From assembly GCA_016758965.1 (NCBI GenBank), contig JAEPRB010000003.1:186001-250000 (forward strand): a DNA stretch of 64,000 bases, written 5' to 3'. This DNA is from Circinella minor (taxonomy: Eukaryota; Mucoromycota; Mucoromycetes; Mucorales; Lichtheimiaceae). Under the pieces are notes generated by a model. That model made no database searches. It was not told the origin of the DNA and saw only the letters and a program-made list of their open reading frames with translations. Shown here piece by piece: positions 15,081 through 27,488 of this stretch. How positions within the stretch are numbered: position 1 is the first letter of the stretch; each line of letters opens with the position of its first letter. The position numbers and the translations under genes are program-made.

Positions 15081-17617
15081 TCAAGGCTTAACTTTGATTA
15101 TTGTTGGTGGTACTATCCCCATATCAAGGTTACTATCAGATGTTCTTGGTAATGGTGGTGAGGATGGCGTATTACTATTTTCGTTGGTATACCGGCGTCG
15201 CATACTTTGCATAGCCATTTCAGTTGATTCACCCGTTCCACCTGTTTCTACTTGTTCTGTTGGAAATGGTCGACGTTTTCGTTGAAATATATTATTAAGA
15301 CGTTTCCACCATCCATAGTGAGATTGTTGAATTTCACTTCGTGATAAAGGTGGTGGTAGCTCAGATGTTACGGAATCATTCAGACCTTGATTATTAGAGA
15401 TGATGGGTGGTGAAGAACAAGAAGGAGGAGGATGTATTGTTGTTTGTAATGATAAATCAGCAGAAGGTGGTGATAATGGCGGTGGTATAGGTGGTGGAGG
15501 TATTGTTAATGAAGGTGATGAAGCAGCAAAATAATTTTGTAGTCGAGCATGTTGATGTTTTTCATCTTGAGCACTTGGCCATGACTTATTATGATACATA
15601 ACTTGTGTTATTTCTTCTGCTTGACTATTTGTTTCTTCAGGTTCTCGTCGTCGTTGATGTTGTTCTTGTGGATGATTTTCATCGATGATTTCGATTTCTT
15701 CTTGTTCTTCACCATCCCCTTCAAGATGTCGAGAAGATGGATCGGGTTTCGAACTAAGGAGATAAACGCCATAAATCAAGACGCCAATACCGACGAATAC
15801 CAATGTAATTGCCCATCCTGGATAATTCCCGATCTCATCCAAATAAATAATGGTATTTACTAATCCAAGTGCAGTATAAGTACCATAAAATACAGGAACG
15901 ACAACAACGGAACTATAAAGTTTTAATGCAGTGTTTAAGCAATAAACCTATATATATATATAACATTTTTTTAAGGGGATCAAGAAGAAAACAAAAGAAC
16001 GTATGTTAGTTAGATACATATTTGTTATATATTATGCATCACGCTTTATATATAAAATTAAATAATAACAATAATAATATTATTTTACTATTACTGTTCC
16101 CCTCTCTTTTTGTTCCAGAAGAAATATCTTATGGACATATTGAACTATACCCCTTCTCTCTCTCTCTCTTTTCTTTTTTTTTTCTTTTTCTTCTTTTTCT
16201 TTTCATTCCAATTTCCCCCATGTTAAATCGATCTTCCTCCTTCATTATAAATAGTTACTATTTTTTTTTCGATCTAGAACTCTATACGCCCTTCCTCTTA
16301 ATATCCCCTCTTTTTATATTTATATTTATGTTATCTATTGTTGGACATTAACCTGCCTGTAATACCGCAGTGACTAACAATGCTAATAAAATAAATCGAC
16401 TTGTATTATCAGTAAACTGATTAACTTGAGAATTTACAGAAAGTGTAAATAATTTGACACTATTATGTATTATTAAAATATATAAATTTTACATATTATA
16501 AGTATTGATAATTAAAAAAAAAAAATCTCAATCCTTTTTTTTTTCTTTTCAAATGTATTTACCCGCTTTTCGCTAATAATAAAGTTTCACTTGCAAGCAT
16601 ACCGCCTTCCAAACTAAACATTAATCCAACTATTCTATACATTCGTTTTGGTTTCATATTAAAAAACAATTGACTATTTCGTTTTCGGTTATCATCGGCA
16701 AGTATCCAACGTGACCAAATAGCAAAGATGAGTCCCGAGAATGTAATAATATTTAATGCACTGAAATAAATGATAAAGATAGGTCGTGTAAATAGTAATT
16801 TAAGATTCTCTAATGAAATCGTGTCTTCCGCTATAATAATAATAATAATACGAATTTGGTATTGATTAATTTCTTTTTTTTTTTTTTTGATAAAAATATA
16901 AAACTGTTATTTTATATCCTTTTTTAAGATTAAATAACTTACGATCATCGCCATTATACATGCCACCAAAAACAACAATCCAAATGACAGAAGCTACTAC
17001 AACACATGTTCCTGATACATCTTTTCTTGTGATTTTTGTTCCAACAAGAATCTTTGCAAATAAGAAATTATAAATGAGTGCAACACTACCTAACGGAGCA
17101 ACCCACTATTTTTACAATAAAAAGTGTATATATTCGGCGTTTTTTTTTTTAGTAACACAAAAAAATATATAAGCATGAATTTTCTGTCGATTCCCGCTCG
17201 TCGTCGTCGTTAACGTTGTACTTACTTGTGTTTTTAAATAATCTAATGAAGAAAGGATAATTAATATAAATATAAATATAAATATAAAATATTGATGATA
17301 AAAAAAAAACTTACTTAAGGCAATAGTACTACCAATCAATTGACTAGCAATATAAGTATAGAGACCAATATGCCATAAAGGTCGTCCACAATCGGATCTT
17401 TGTTCACTAGCTGATTTTTGCGCTTCTTTGACGTGATCTAGTTTAAGTAAGTTCAAGCCTAGTGCGTCTAAAAATGATGCACCTATATATATATATATCG
17501 TTGCTATGGTTATTGTCGCTATACATTAATTGTTGTTGCCATTTAATGAAATTAAAAAATACCTAATGAGACAAAAATGCCAATGACAAAGTTAATGACG
17601 ATTTCGTCACCGGGCAT
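15081..17617 (-). CDS. NIPA-like magnesium transporter (DUF803) with long Pro/Ser-rich tail
   Basis: NIPA proteins are membrane Mg2+ transporters with about nine helices. The start MPGDEIVINFVIGIFVSLG opens helix 1. It is followed by LDALGLNLLKLDH and LWHIGLYTYIASQLIGSTIA. Next come TQWVAPLGSVALIYNFLFA (the conserved 'APLG' segment), VVVASVIWIVVFGGM, RPIFIIYFSALNIITFSGL, FILLALLVTAVLQVYCLNTA and VVVVPVFYGTYTALGLVNTI. The last exon then encodes about 250 hydrophilic residues rich in Ser, Pro, Glu and Gln, longer than in typical NIPA proteins and probably a cytoplasmic regulatory tail. The intron at 15948-16356 must use a GC donor (CAG|GCAGGT). A GT donor three bases on would put a stop in the next exon. 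About seven introns are present. Confidence 0.85.
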
Positions 17618-17821
17618 TAAAAGAAAAGAAAAAAAAACAGTGGTGGTTGGTTTTTTTTTTATTTATTATTATTTAAAAAGAAAAAAAATTCCTTTTTTTT
17701 CAAAATAACAATATTAATCAAAAGAGAAAGAGAAAAATAGAAATAGAAATAGAAAGTAAAGAAAAGTAAAAGAAAAAGTAAAAAAGAAAAGTAAAAAAAA
17801 GCAGAGAAGTACATTATACTC

Positions 17822-17852
<31 letters not shown>

Positions 17853-18236
17853 GGGTATATGTTAGAAAAGGATAATAAGGGATAATGTTATAAGTGTAGT
17901 ATTTTATCAATCAATCAATCAATTCATATCCATTGTAATGCATATTTCTTATTATTAAAAGAATCAAAATAAAAAGAAGTATGCATTATTATTATTGTTA
18001 CCAGTGAAAAATGATGATATAAAATTATTTGTATTTATTATATATATATATTCCTTTTCATAGTAATAATGTATATTCCATTCAAACTTTCTCCTTGTCT
18101 TTTATATATATAGATATTTATAAATTTTTGGGGAAAAGGGATTTTTTGGGGGTTATAAAAAAAAGAAGAGGGAAATATATTAATAATAATACTAATTATT
18201 AAATGTTATAAGAAAAAAAAACACATACAGTAGGAA

Positions 18237-18270
<34 letters not shown>

Positions 18271-18326
18271 GGAAAGAGTAAAAAGAGATGGGGTTATCAA
18301 AAAATTAAGTAATATAAATAATAATA
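17618..18326. other. NIPA upstream region and RhoGAP 3' region
   Basis: Simple-sequence-rich spacer: A-runs (17821-17848), GAAA/GTAAA repeats, and (GA)n near 18237-18267. The poly-Phe frame here is an artefact of the A-run. It carries the promoter of the NIPA-like gene and the 3' end of the RhoGAP gene, which both lie on the minus strand. Confidence 0.5.
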
Positions 18327-21300
18327 TTAGTTAGAGGCAGTAGTAGTAACAGAAGGTTGTTGTTGTATACTAATATCTAATGGAATTTTTGTAGAATATG
18401 TATCTTCTTCAGAGATGCGTGGTGCAGATGTCAATGTAAGTTCATTAAAATCTTCATCATCCTCATCCTCATCAAGAACAGGTGGTCCTATACCTTTCTT
18501 CAGTTAGTATATATAAAATAGATAATTTTTTTTTTTTTTGTAATAGTTCAAACTAAATTAAAAAAACAACTCACCATCCATATTTCGTTCTAATTCCACT
18601 ATTGCATTGGGTGCACTTTCAAAATAATTTACACTGTTACGATTATTACGTCCAAATTCTTCTCGTAATTTAAGTGTTGGCTTTCGACCTAATGCTGGTT
18701 GTTGTTGTTGTTGTTGTTGCTGTTGTTGTTCTGCATCTCCAGATGGATATGATTGTGTTTGCTCTGATGATGATGATGGTAATGATTGTTCTTGTTCTTG
18801 ATAATGTTGTGTTACTGAAATAGTTTCAGCAGGTTGATATACTGGATTTCCTTGTTCTTGTTGCTGTTCTTCAGAAGAAGGTTCATCTTCAATACGTCGA
18901 GGTGCTGCATCACCATCTTCCGTTGTCCAAAAGACATATTCAAACTCGCTCATGAACAAATTAAAGATCATTGCAGGGATACCCAAGGTAGGTGAAAAAA
19001 CGATACTAACATTACGTACTGTCATCTTGTTCACATCTGAATGCTGTACTACACGAATCAAATGAGCAGTGAGTGCACGCAACAAGGTATAATTTGCCAA
19101 GGGTAGTTGAGATACTAATCGGCCTAGTTCATTCACACGGTCCTTTCGGTCCAATAAATCAATGACATGCAGAAAATCAGTACGTAATTCGCGTGTCAAT
19201 ACACTTGTTGGTAGTTCTCGGAGCCACATTTTCAAAAGACCAGCAACTGCATGTACATCATAATATTCTTTGGCTGTCAATAAATTTACATCACCGTCCT
19301 TATTGAACTTATGTCGCAAATTCTTCATGACTGTGCTACTACCGCTCAAACGGTATAAACCTTCTTCCAACACAGCATTCTTGGCATCCAAATATTCAAT
19401 ACAGCGATAAACAACAGAAGGCAACTCATATCCTTCTACTACTTTGGATACGCGAACAGCATCTTCCAATGGTACACTAAATACTTGATTGGGTCCAAAT
19501 ACTTCTGCATTACCAGCATTACCTCCGCCACCACCACGTTTTGGATCCGACGATTCATTGGAGCTCCGGGACAGGAAGCTACGGAAACCTGTGGGTGCGA
19601 TACTTGCACGTGGTGCATTACTTGTATTGTTGCTGTTATTTGAGGTAGATGTGGATGATGATGAATCTGTTGTTAAGGACGTAGATGGTTTAGGTGTAGG
19701 TGCTGCATCACTACTACCAAACATTTTCTTTGGCCAAAATGTCATTCGATTTGCTTTGTTTTTAGCTTTCTTTTCACTACCATCATCCAACAAATCTTCG
19801 CTGTGTCGTCCTGATGGTGATGGTGCACGTTGAGGTGGTAATTGTTGTTGTTGCTGTTGATTCTCATCTGCAATGTTGGTCATGGAACTACGTCGTAGAA
19901 GGATAGGTGGTGGCGTATGTAAATTACGTCCATGTTGTGGTAATTGGTCCAAACTAGCTCTACCAATTTCCTGTGCATTAGGTGGTGGCGGTGGCCAAAT
20001 ACCACCTGCTGATGAAGAAGGTAAAGAAGAAGATAAAAGGGATGAATCTGTGCTATCACTGGACACAGAAGGTGTAGGACCAACCCCACTGCTAATGGCA
20101 ACACCTACATCACCAGGAACAGGTGATGGTGCTCGTAAAGTAGTTGGAGGTATATCACCTTTAGAAGTTTTACGCGGTTTTTCTTTTTTGTTACGTTTAT
20201 TAATCAATTCACCAGGTGATTCATCATCAAAACGAATATTTTGAATAATCGCCTCAACCCATTCATCACGATCCTTATCAGAATCTGCACATAAGATATG
20301 ACGTACAAGATGAGAAGATCCCGCGCGTTTTTGTTCCACTAGAAGAAAAGCATGTCTGTATATGCTGTTGCTCTCATCTGCCGCTGGGGTTACACCGGAT
20401 GTTTGTCGGCCAATTTGTGCATTGGTGAGTCGAATTGTACCAAGTTGAGTTGTATCTTTCTGTTTTATTTTTGAGGAGTAACTAATTTCGTTAGTATAAA
20501 AGTAATAAAAACATTTATATATCCATCTCCCATTCATACATATTTATTAGACCATAAATAATTTGTACAATAAAAATAGGAAAAAAAAAAAAACTTACAG
20601 ATTCATAATAATTGATTACATCTTCATTCAATACAAAATAGCGCGATTTCCACCCGCCAAAATTCTTGCCCCGCTTAGTTAAATATCCTTCCTTCTTTCC
20701 TATTGCCTAATTCCGCAAGTTGTTAATGTATCACCACTAAACCTTACTTTACTTTTTTTTTTGTGTTGCTCTTTCTCACACACTCTCTCTTTTTTTCTCC
20801 TATCTTTATTTCACACATGCACACCAGTTATTTTTGGATTTTATATAAAATATATATATATATATTCTTTACCTGAGCAGGTACAGCATGTTCAATCACA
20901 TTAGTACTTAAAAATTCACATAAATCGGCCATATCATCCCAAGGAAGTGATACGGCATGTTGTAAATAGTGTTCTAATGCAGCCTAATTAAATAATAATT
21001 GATAATTATAGTAATAAAGTTAACTTTTTTTTTTGATCTCCATATTGAATGATCTGTTTGTTTAGTGATGATAAAAAAAAAAGACTAGTTGAATTCAAAC
21101 CTTTCGTATATCAACTTTGCTTGGTGCATGTGTTGTAAATAATGCCTTGTCAGGTAGTTTGCTGATCTTACTTGTTACTGCAGGATTAGGCTGTGTTTTC
21201 AACTATACGCACATGGATTGTTTTAAATATTTTTTTAGTATATATTTCTTTGTTCTTTCTAAATCCCCTTTATACTATTATTACTACCACTATCTTTGTT

Positions 21301-21357
<57 letters not shown>

Positions 21358-22360
21358 CATTTACCTTTGTATCAAGATCCAAAAAGTCTGAATAAAATTT
21401 TTCCACACGCCATAATTCATTATGACCCTCTGCTGCCTTTCTATTAATACCAATAAGAAATGCAATGACTTCTTTACCACGTTCATTTGTTTTGATATTT
21501 GATCCAACCACTTTAATTGAAACATCGCCTAGTGCCAAAGGTTCTTGAATAGTGTTGTTGTTTCCATGGAAACCTTGTAATTGTTGTTGCTGAAAAACTG
21601 GTAAGGGTGGTGGAGGTGTGTTATCTTCTGATGAGGATGGTGTTAAATCAAATGGTCGATTCAAAGAAATTGTTGCTGACGGAGGAGGAACACTGGCAGC
21701 ATGATAAATAGAATGTCGATGGGGCATACGTGGTAAGGGCGGGGACGCAGCACGCATGGTAGGGTCATATTCAGGAATTCCACTACGTGGTGGTGGCATC
21801 ATACTTTCTCGGGCCCGTGCACGACGTGCTGCTTTATCCATTGGTAGCGGTGATGCAGGTGGTGATCCATCTACAGGTTTGACCGATCGAAATGGTGATC
21901 TTGGTGGTGGTACTGGACTAATGGCTCCACCTCCTCCTCCTCCTCCATTATTATTATTAGAACTAGTAGGTGATGACAAGTTGGTTGTAATAATGGTCGG
22001 TACAGGTAATTCTATAGGTGATGATGTCTCTGATGGTGTAGGTGTTGTTGCTGCTGCTGCATCATCAGCTTCAGCAATCTCACGTAACACCTCAGGAGAG
22101 ATGAGAATCGATGCTGCACGTTGTCTCTGTTTTTTAAGACCCATTTGCTTTTCCAGTTGTTGAAACTTGTCCATAACACCATCACGTTCAATAGCAAGTC
22201 TAGCATTATCCTTTTGTAGATTTTGAATCATGACACGCTGTTTTTCGATAATTTTCCATAGTTGTTCGTTTTGCGAACGTAGGTGACCGAGCTCATTGCC
22301 TGTTGGAAAATTGCTATGGTTGTTTGGTGGTTGTGGTGGTGCTGTATCTTGAGACATCAT
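18327..22360 (-). CDS. Bem3-like Rho GTPase-activating protein (coiled coil, PX, PH, RhoGAP)
   Basis: Probably switches off Cdc42/Rho GTPases during polarised growth. Exon 1 starts MMSQDTAPPQPPN. Its coiled coil (about residues 25-80) includes NEQLWKIIEKQRVMIQNLQK. A Pro/Ser-rich linker follows, then a PX domain from about residue 275 (DVSIKVVGSNIKTNERGKEV, with FYSDFLDLDTK), which continues over two more exons. The PH domain spans EGYLTKRGKNFGGWKSRYFV, YYES, LGTIRLTNAQIGRQ and DEWVEAII. A long low-complexity linker leads to the RhoGAP domain. This has the arginine-finger segment EEGLYRLSGSS, then LLKMWLRELPTSVLT and VRNVSIVFSPTLG. The protein ends TTTASN. The PX-PH-RhoGAP order matches fungal Bem3. 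The large exon's upper limit is 20459, where CAG precedes KDTTQLG. Apparent codons above that are intron. Confidence 0.88.
21302..21357. repeat. (CA)n(TA)n microsatellite
   Basis: A dinucleotide tract in the first intron of the RhoGAP gene, next to the donor side. It produces spurious cysteine/valine-rich frames. Confidence 0.85.
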
Positions 22361-24405
22361 TGTTTAAAAAGGGAAAAGAGAGGAAATGGAATTCGAGAGA
22401 CTGATAGCAGGATAAAATGAAAGAACAGGAGAATAAATATCTGTTGTTATGATAGTAGTAGCGTTATGCTTTTTTTGATTTCGCGAGTTCGCGTCTTTTT
22501 TTGATATATCTTTTCTTTCTAACTGTTCTTTATTATGTGTTATAAAAGAATGGAAGGGGTTGAATGAAAAAGAAAGAAACAGAAAGAAAGAAAAAGAGGA
22601 CCGTTTAAAATATGAAAGAAAGCAGATTTGATAGAATTATATGTGGGGAAAAAAAAAAGGAGGAGAGTCAAAAAGAATAATAAGTTTTATTTATTGTTAT
22701 AACGTGCCTGATTTTTTTTTTTTTTTTGAGAGAGAGAGTGAGAGCAAAAGGAGTTGAAAAAATAAAAGGGACAGCTTAATCATTATTTTCAAGCACAAGT
22801 TAAAAATATCTCAGCAAAAAAAAACAAAGCGCAATAATTTATTATTGTTTTACAGCAATGTCACACAGGAATCAACTTTTTGTCCTGATTTGCTATAGTT
22901 AAATTTCCATAATAAACGCAGAACCATATTACCGTCTCTCTGGCTTTTGCATTCTTTACTATATTGGGGCATCATTCAACTTGCGGGGTAGGTGCTGTAT
23001 ATATTTATATAATTATTATAGGCAGTCAACTATTTAAGGTGTCACCTTGGTTATTACTACTTTTAACTCCATTTTCACTTAACAATCTAGAATAAGTTTA
23101 GTTTCTCTGTATTTTTTTTCTAATTTTATAAAATATTAATAAAGATCGGCCATTTGATTGAGAACCTCCTAGAAATGTTTGTTACTTGTCAATAAAAGAA
23201 AAAGTTGAAGACTATTTTATATGATAACATAGGTAATATATGTCTTACTGAGAGTGAACAGTCAATATGATAATATTTAACTTTCGGTAATATGACATCA
23301 TGACAAGACTATAATATGTTGTGCAATGTACTACAACTCTGTCAATTATTTTATAAGCTTTTATTTATTTTTTATTTTCACTTATAATATAGAGCTTCAT
23401 ACTAAATGTTGATAATGAGGTTTTTTTTTAATTGACGCTTTTTTTTATACATCAAAACTTTTAACAACACAAAAAGCTCATAACTCAGCGATAAATTGAT
23501 GTACAACTGTAATTCATTTGAGCTTTCTGTTAAATGCATTCAATTAAAAGATGCTTCTTGACTTAATTATACTACTTATGTGAGAAAAAAACTGCTTACA
23601 CCACACGTTGTCATTCGATAGCTGATCCTCTTATAAGGAAGAACAGGTCATATATTCTATTATTCATATATATATGTACAATTTAAATTGGTTTTATAAC
23701 ATATATACAAAAATGATTAATGTTTTATCGAGTATTAATTATGAAAAATAACAAAGTAGGGCTTTTATAGGCATTAATGATGTATCAGTTGCTGGTTATA
23801 CACACACACACACACATATATATATATACTACTAGTAGTGTAAATGATTACGTAACATGAGATGTGCTATTACCATATGAATAGTGGAATAAAGAAAAGA
23901 TTTATCCATTATTTTTCTGACACCATACATTACTACTACTGCTACTGCTAATATCATTGTATATATAAAGTGGAGAAAACATAGTAAGTATCATTTCTTC
24001 AGATAGATAGGTTAAAATCCGAGTTTTGTTAAACCTGTGATACGTACTTTCTATTATAAGATGGAGTTTCTTTTTTTAAAAAAAAAATCCCGTTTACGTA
24101 TAAGAAAACCTCGTGCCAACCCGAGACTAAAGTTTCTACAATAATTGAAATATATATGTATAATAATGAACCCATATTCTTTTAATGAATTGATTAAGAA
24201 GCTAATATAAAACGATAATTGAGAGGGGGATTATAATAAGAGTAAAAAAAACAAGAGTGTAATATGTACAAAGTATATGCTAGTTTGAAAACATGATGAT
24301 GATAGTAATTATGGTAATGGTAATAATAACAATATGAATGATAAAAAAAATCTATAATAAGAATAATAAAAGTAGTAGTAGATGGAGAAAAAAGGAAAGT
24401 AATTT
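22361..24405. other. Two-kilobase gene-free spacer
   Basis: The part next to 22360 is the RhoGAP 5' region, with GA-rich runs that are CT-rich on the coding strand. Further right I see no coding exon, inverted-repeat element or RNA gene. There is a short (CA)n(TA)n tract at 23800-23828. Confidence 0.5.
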
Positions 24406-25451
24406 TTATGATCTACTACTATTAGATGAAGAATCTATTATGATAGCAAAGTTATTTCTTATTGCACCATCATTCATTATTTGTTTTTTATATGGTGGAC
24501 ATTTAGCATTTTCCTTGGTTAATTGAAACAAATAATATGCAAGTTTGTTTGAAAAATGATATTCAATACAATGGTTATATCCCATAGACTTCATCATTTT
24601 CATGAAATATTCGGGTGACATGTATCTAGAATTATTGATACATGGAAGTGGTAAGACAAGAAATAATAATCCATTTTGAGTTAAAAAATCTCGGGTATGT
24701 AAAAGCATTCGACCTATAATTTTTTTTTAAGTTTAGAATCAATAATCCTCGTCTCTTCCTGCTTCCTTCGCTGAAGCACATACCTATTTCCCTCTAGTCA
24801 ATCCCCCTTCCCATATAGTAGAAATATTAATAGTTAATTTATACCTCGATCTTTTGGATCACCCACAAAATTAACAACCAAACTTAACGATACGATATCA
24901 AACTTTTCATCCTTTTTCTTAGGTGCTATCATCTCTAAAAAGTCTTGTTTTTCAATCTTTGGGTCTTGTGGATTCAAGTCAATTGGTTTGACTTGGATCC
25001 AAGACTTTTGACGTTCATAATTATCCGGCGCTACAGCTCCCACTTCGAGTAATTTAACTATTTTTGATTGTTCTTGTTTTCCTTGTTGTTTGCTAAACAA
25101 GTTGTGTTTTTTGAGTGTTTGCATGAGCCATTTTGAAGAATCACCTCCTCGACGTTTACTTTGACCAAGTTGTGAAGCTTTTTGATACCAATCTATGCCT
25201 CCCATAGCTTCCATTTCATTAAGGATCTCTTTTCTTCGTGTAGCTTCGCTTATTGAATTACATTTGGCAAGTTCTTTGTTTAACACATGATATCGTCGAA
25301 TTAATCGCGCTGTCTCTTGAGAAGATTGTTTAAATTTCTTTTTAGTTGAGGACGATGTTCCTGTTGTTGTTGATGTAGTAGTATTGGTTGTGTTACTTGA
25401 AGAAATCAATCGTCGTGTAATAGGTATCGACTTTTTACGTGCTTTTGCCAT
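24406..25451 (-). CDS. BMT2: 25S rRNA adenine-N1 methyltransferase (BMT2-like)
   Basis: BMT2 methylates one adenine in large-subunit rRNA in the nucleolus. The chosen start is MAKARKKSIPITRRL; an upstream in-frame ATG (25499) would add 16 residues. A Ser/Thr linker is followed by the conserved stretch NEMEAMGGIDWYQKASQLGQ, then SKWLM and VKLLEVGAVAPDNY (the SAM-binding region). Next come VKPIDLNPQDPKIEKQDFLE and FDIVSLSLVVNFVGDPKDRG. One intron separates exon 2 (24406 to about 24715), which carries RMLLHTRDFL, GLLFLVLPLPCINNSRYM and SMGYNHCIEYH. The order of motifs is that of the family, and length is near 310 aa. A decayed gene lies directly upstream, so the promoter must lie within or very near that relic. 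Confidence 0.88.
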
Positions 25452-25499
25452 ATTGAAATAATTTTTCTGTGGAAGAATTTTTTTTTCTTTGCTTTCCAA

Positions 25500-26309
25500 G
25501 TGTAAATGAAAAGTTGAGAGTCGGATGTCGGAGACAGACGTTATGGTGATATCTCATTTGCGATATATAATGATTATTACAGTTAATACATTGCCAAACT
25601 AACGTCACCAATTGAATGAAGTCTTCATAAGATATATCAGGAGCTTGTGGGAATGACATAAGACCCAAGGTATGAAGCCGATAGATATTACGGGATGGAA
25701 CGTCCATCAACTTCACTGTAAACTGGGGTACCTATTAATAAAAAAAAAGTTAGTGGTCCATTTAGTCAAGATGTTTATCAATTTCAAAAATACTATCACC
25801 ATGTATGATAAATCTAGGAATACATAAACATTGAGTAACTTTATTGGTTTCTTTAATAAATTCCAGATAATATCTTTGAGGAATTCTAAGAGTTTAATGC
25901 TAGCCTCGGTATAATATATTTTGTTGATACTGCACCACCACTGAGATATGCATCAGCAACAACATCAGCAAAGCTTTCATGTACATGTCTGATTGAATAG
26001 TCACCTTTGTTCTAGTTTCTTTCTTTCTTAATATTGGTGTGACACTCCCAAAACCTACCGACATCCGTTCACTCTGTTGCTTGAACAGGCAGAAATTCTT
26101 TAACCACCAAAGATTATATACGTATCCATGTTACAATTTATATAGCTATATGTATATATTTGATCACGTAACATACCTGATGGCATAAAACTTAGTTTCG
26201 TCAAACACTTTTCTATAAATCCCCACAACTGACGAACTAAATCTGCTTCAGTTTTGGCATCAACATCATAATGATAATAATACAATTTCAAAATATCAAC
26301 AATTGTCAT
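25500..26309 (-). pseudogene. Decayed gene, probably a lineage-specific Mucoromycota family
   Basis: Several protein-like segments follow one another on the minus strand in different frames. They include MTIVDILKLYYYHYDV with EADLVRQLWGFIEKC (26309-26180), ESFADVVADAYLSGG (about 25940-25985), and IPRFIIHGDSIFEIDKHL. After a plausible intron comes VKLMDVPSRNIYRLHTLGLM with FIQLVTLVWQC (25716-25570). The order resembles hypothetical proteins that are common in Mucoromycota and ill-defined in function; that resemblance is from memory. Frame changes and stops between segments argue for a pseudogene. Its 3' end abuts BMT2. Confidence 0.45.
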
Positions 26310-26699
26310 TTTAATCTAAGTGTGAATCAACTTATGGCGAATGAAAGCGATTACGCATATGGATATCAAGATCATGGTACAACGACAAATCCTCGGATAC
26401 GTATAGTTAATACACAATAGATAGTAAAGAGAGAAGATATACTACATTGTAAAATTCGACCAAGTTTTCTTTTAATTCAACCGGTTTAAATTATACATAG
26501 TGTCTTCTATGGTCTTTCCATCCGTCAATTACCATTTTGAATATTTTGACTTGGTGGTATATATGTCGTTCACAGAGTTTTTTATTTAATGTAGACAATG
26601 AAATTTCAGATGATGTTTTCGATGTTGAAGCAGTTAGGCTACTTGATCCACCTTTACCACTGGTTTCTACGTCTATTTATCTCCACTTGGTCGGTCTTT
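26310..26699. other. Spacer left of the Harbinger relic
   Basis: No intact gene. It may contain the decayed 5' half of the transposase and the left end of the transposon, but no terminal inverted repeat could be matched by eye. Confidence 0.35.
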
Positions 26700-27339
26700 T
26701 CACTTGTACATAATTGTGTTTATTTTTCCATTGTTTGATAGTGTTATCGACAGTCATTCTGCCGCTATCAGTTTTACTGCCGACAAGAATCAGTATGACG
26801 AAGGGTACTACTTGGCAAATGGAATTTACCCAATTTGGACAACATTGATCAAAACCATTAGTCATCGTTCAATCGGTAACAAACACAAGATATAGTATTT
26901 TGATTGTAAATCATTTTATTATGAATCATTTTAATATAATTCATCTTTATTTTACACCTATCGTACCAAATAAAACTCACTGCTTTACGTATTAATCGAA
27001 TTGCTTTCTAAAGAAAAACATCCATGAGCTAAGACATCGAACGATGCTTCGGTGTATTGCAGAAACGTTTTGCAATCATCAGAAGCCTGAATGTTTGTGG
27101 CATGTATCACACATTTTAATCATCAAGACATACTGCATATAAAGATCGCTGATGATGAACATAATTACAACATACAGTTTGGGTTGGATTACAACCACTG
27201 TTCCTTCAATGTTGCACCCTCTATCCAGCATGATGAACAACCAGAAGAGCTTGCGTTTCGTCGGCATCGTCAAAGAGCTGTTCACAACAAAAATGTCCAT
27301 ACACGTCTATTGGATGATTTAGTAGAACATATTTGGTGA
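26700..27339 (+). pseudogene. PIF/Harbinger transposase, decayed
   Basis: The transposase catalyses cut-and-paste movement. Remaining segments are FPLFDSVIDSHSAAISFTAD then QYDEGYYLANGIYPIWTTLI (close to the family's 'GYYLADGIYPxW'), ERCFGVLQKRFAIIRSLN (like 'ERAFGVLQxRFAI'), and a C-terminal part ending RLLDDLVEHIW. Stop codons and frame changes occur after KHKI and after YHTF, and the N-terminal DNA-binding part is not recognisable. It is therefore almost certainly inactive. Confidence 0.75.
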
Positions 27340-27488
27340 TTCAATAGAAATGAGTAACCTATCCAATGCTATAAGCTACTACCTGTGTTTTAATATTAAT
27401 AACAAGGGATTTATTGTTCATGTTCTTGGTCGTCTCCACTCTCACTCTCTCCTTTCTCTTCTACTTCTACTTCGTTTTCCATCATTTG

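Noticed and set aside
14770..15285. Open frame with VCVCVC run between the CABLES-like and NIPA-like genes
   Set aside because: Produced by the (GT)n microsatellite and by antisense reading of the NIPA-like tail exon; no family features.
17659..17910. Poly-Phe membrane-like frame
   Set aside because: An artefact of A- and GAAA-rich simple sequence; no plausible gene structure.
19489..20244. Plus-strand frames over 100 codons inside the RhoGAP gene
   Set aside because: Antisense shadows of the well-supported minus-strand coding exon.
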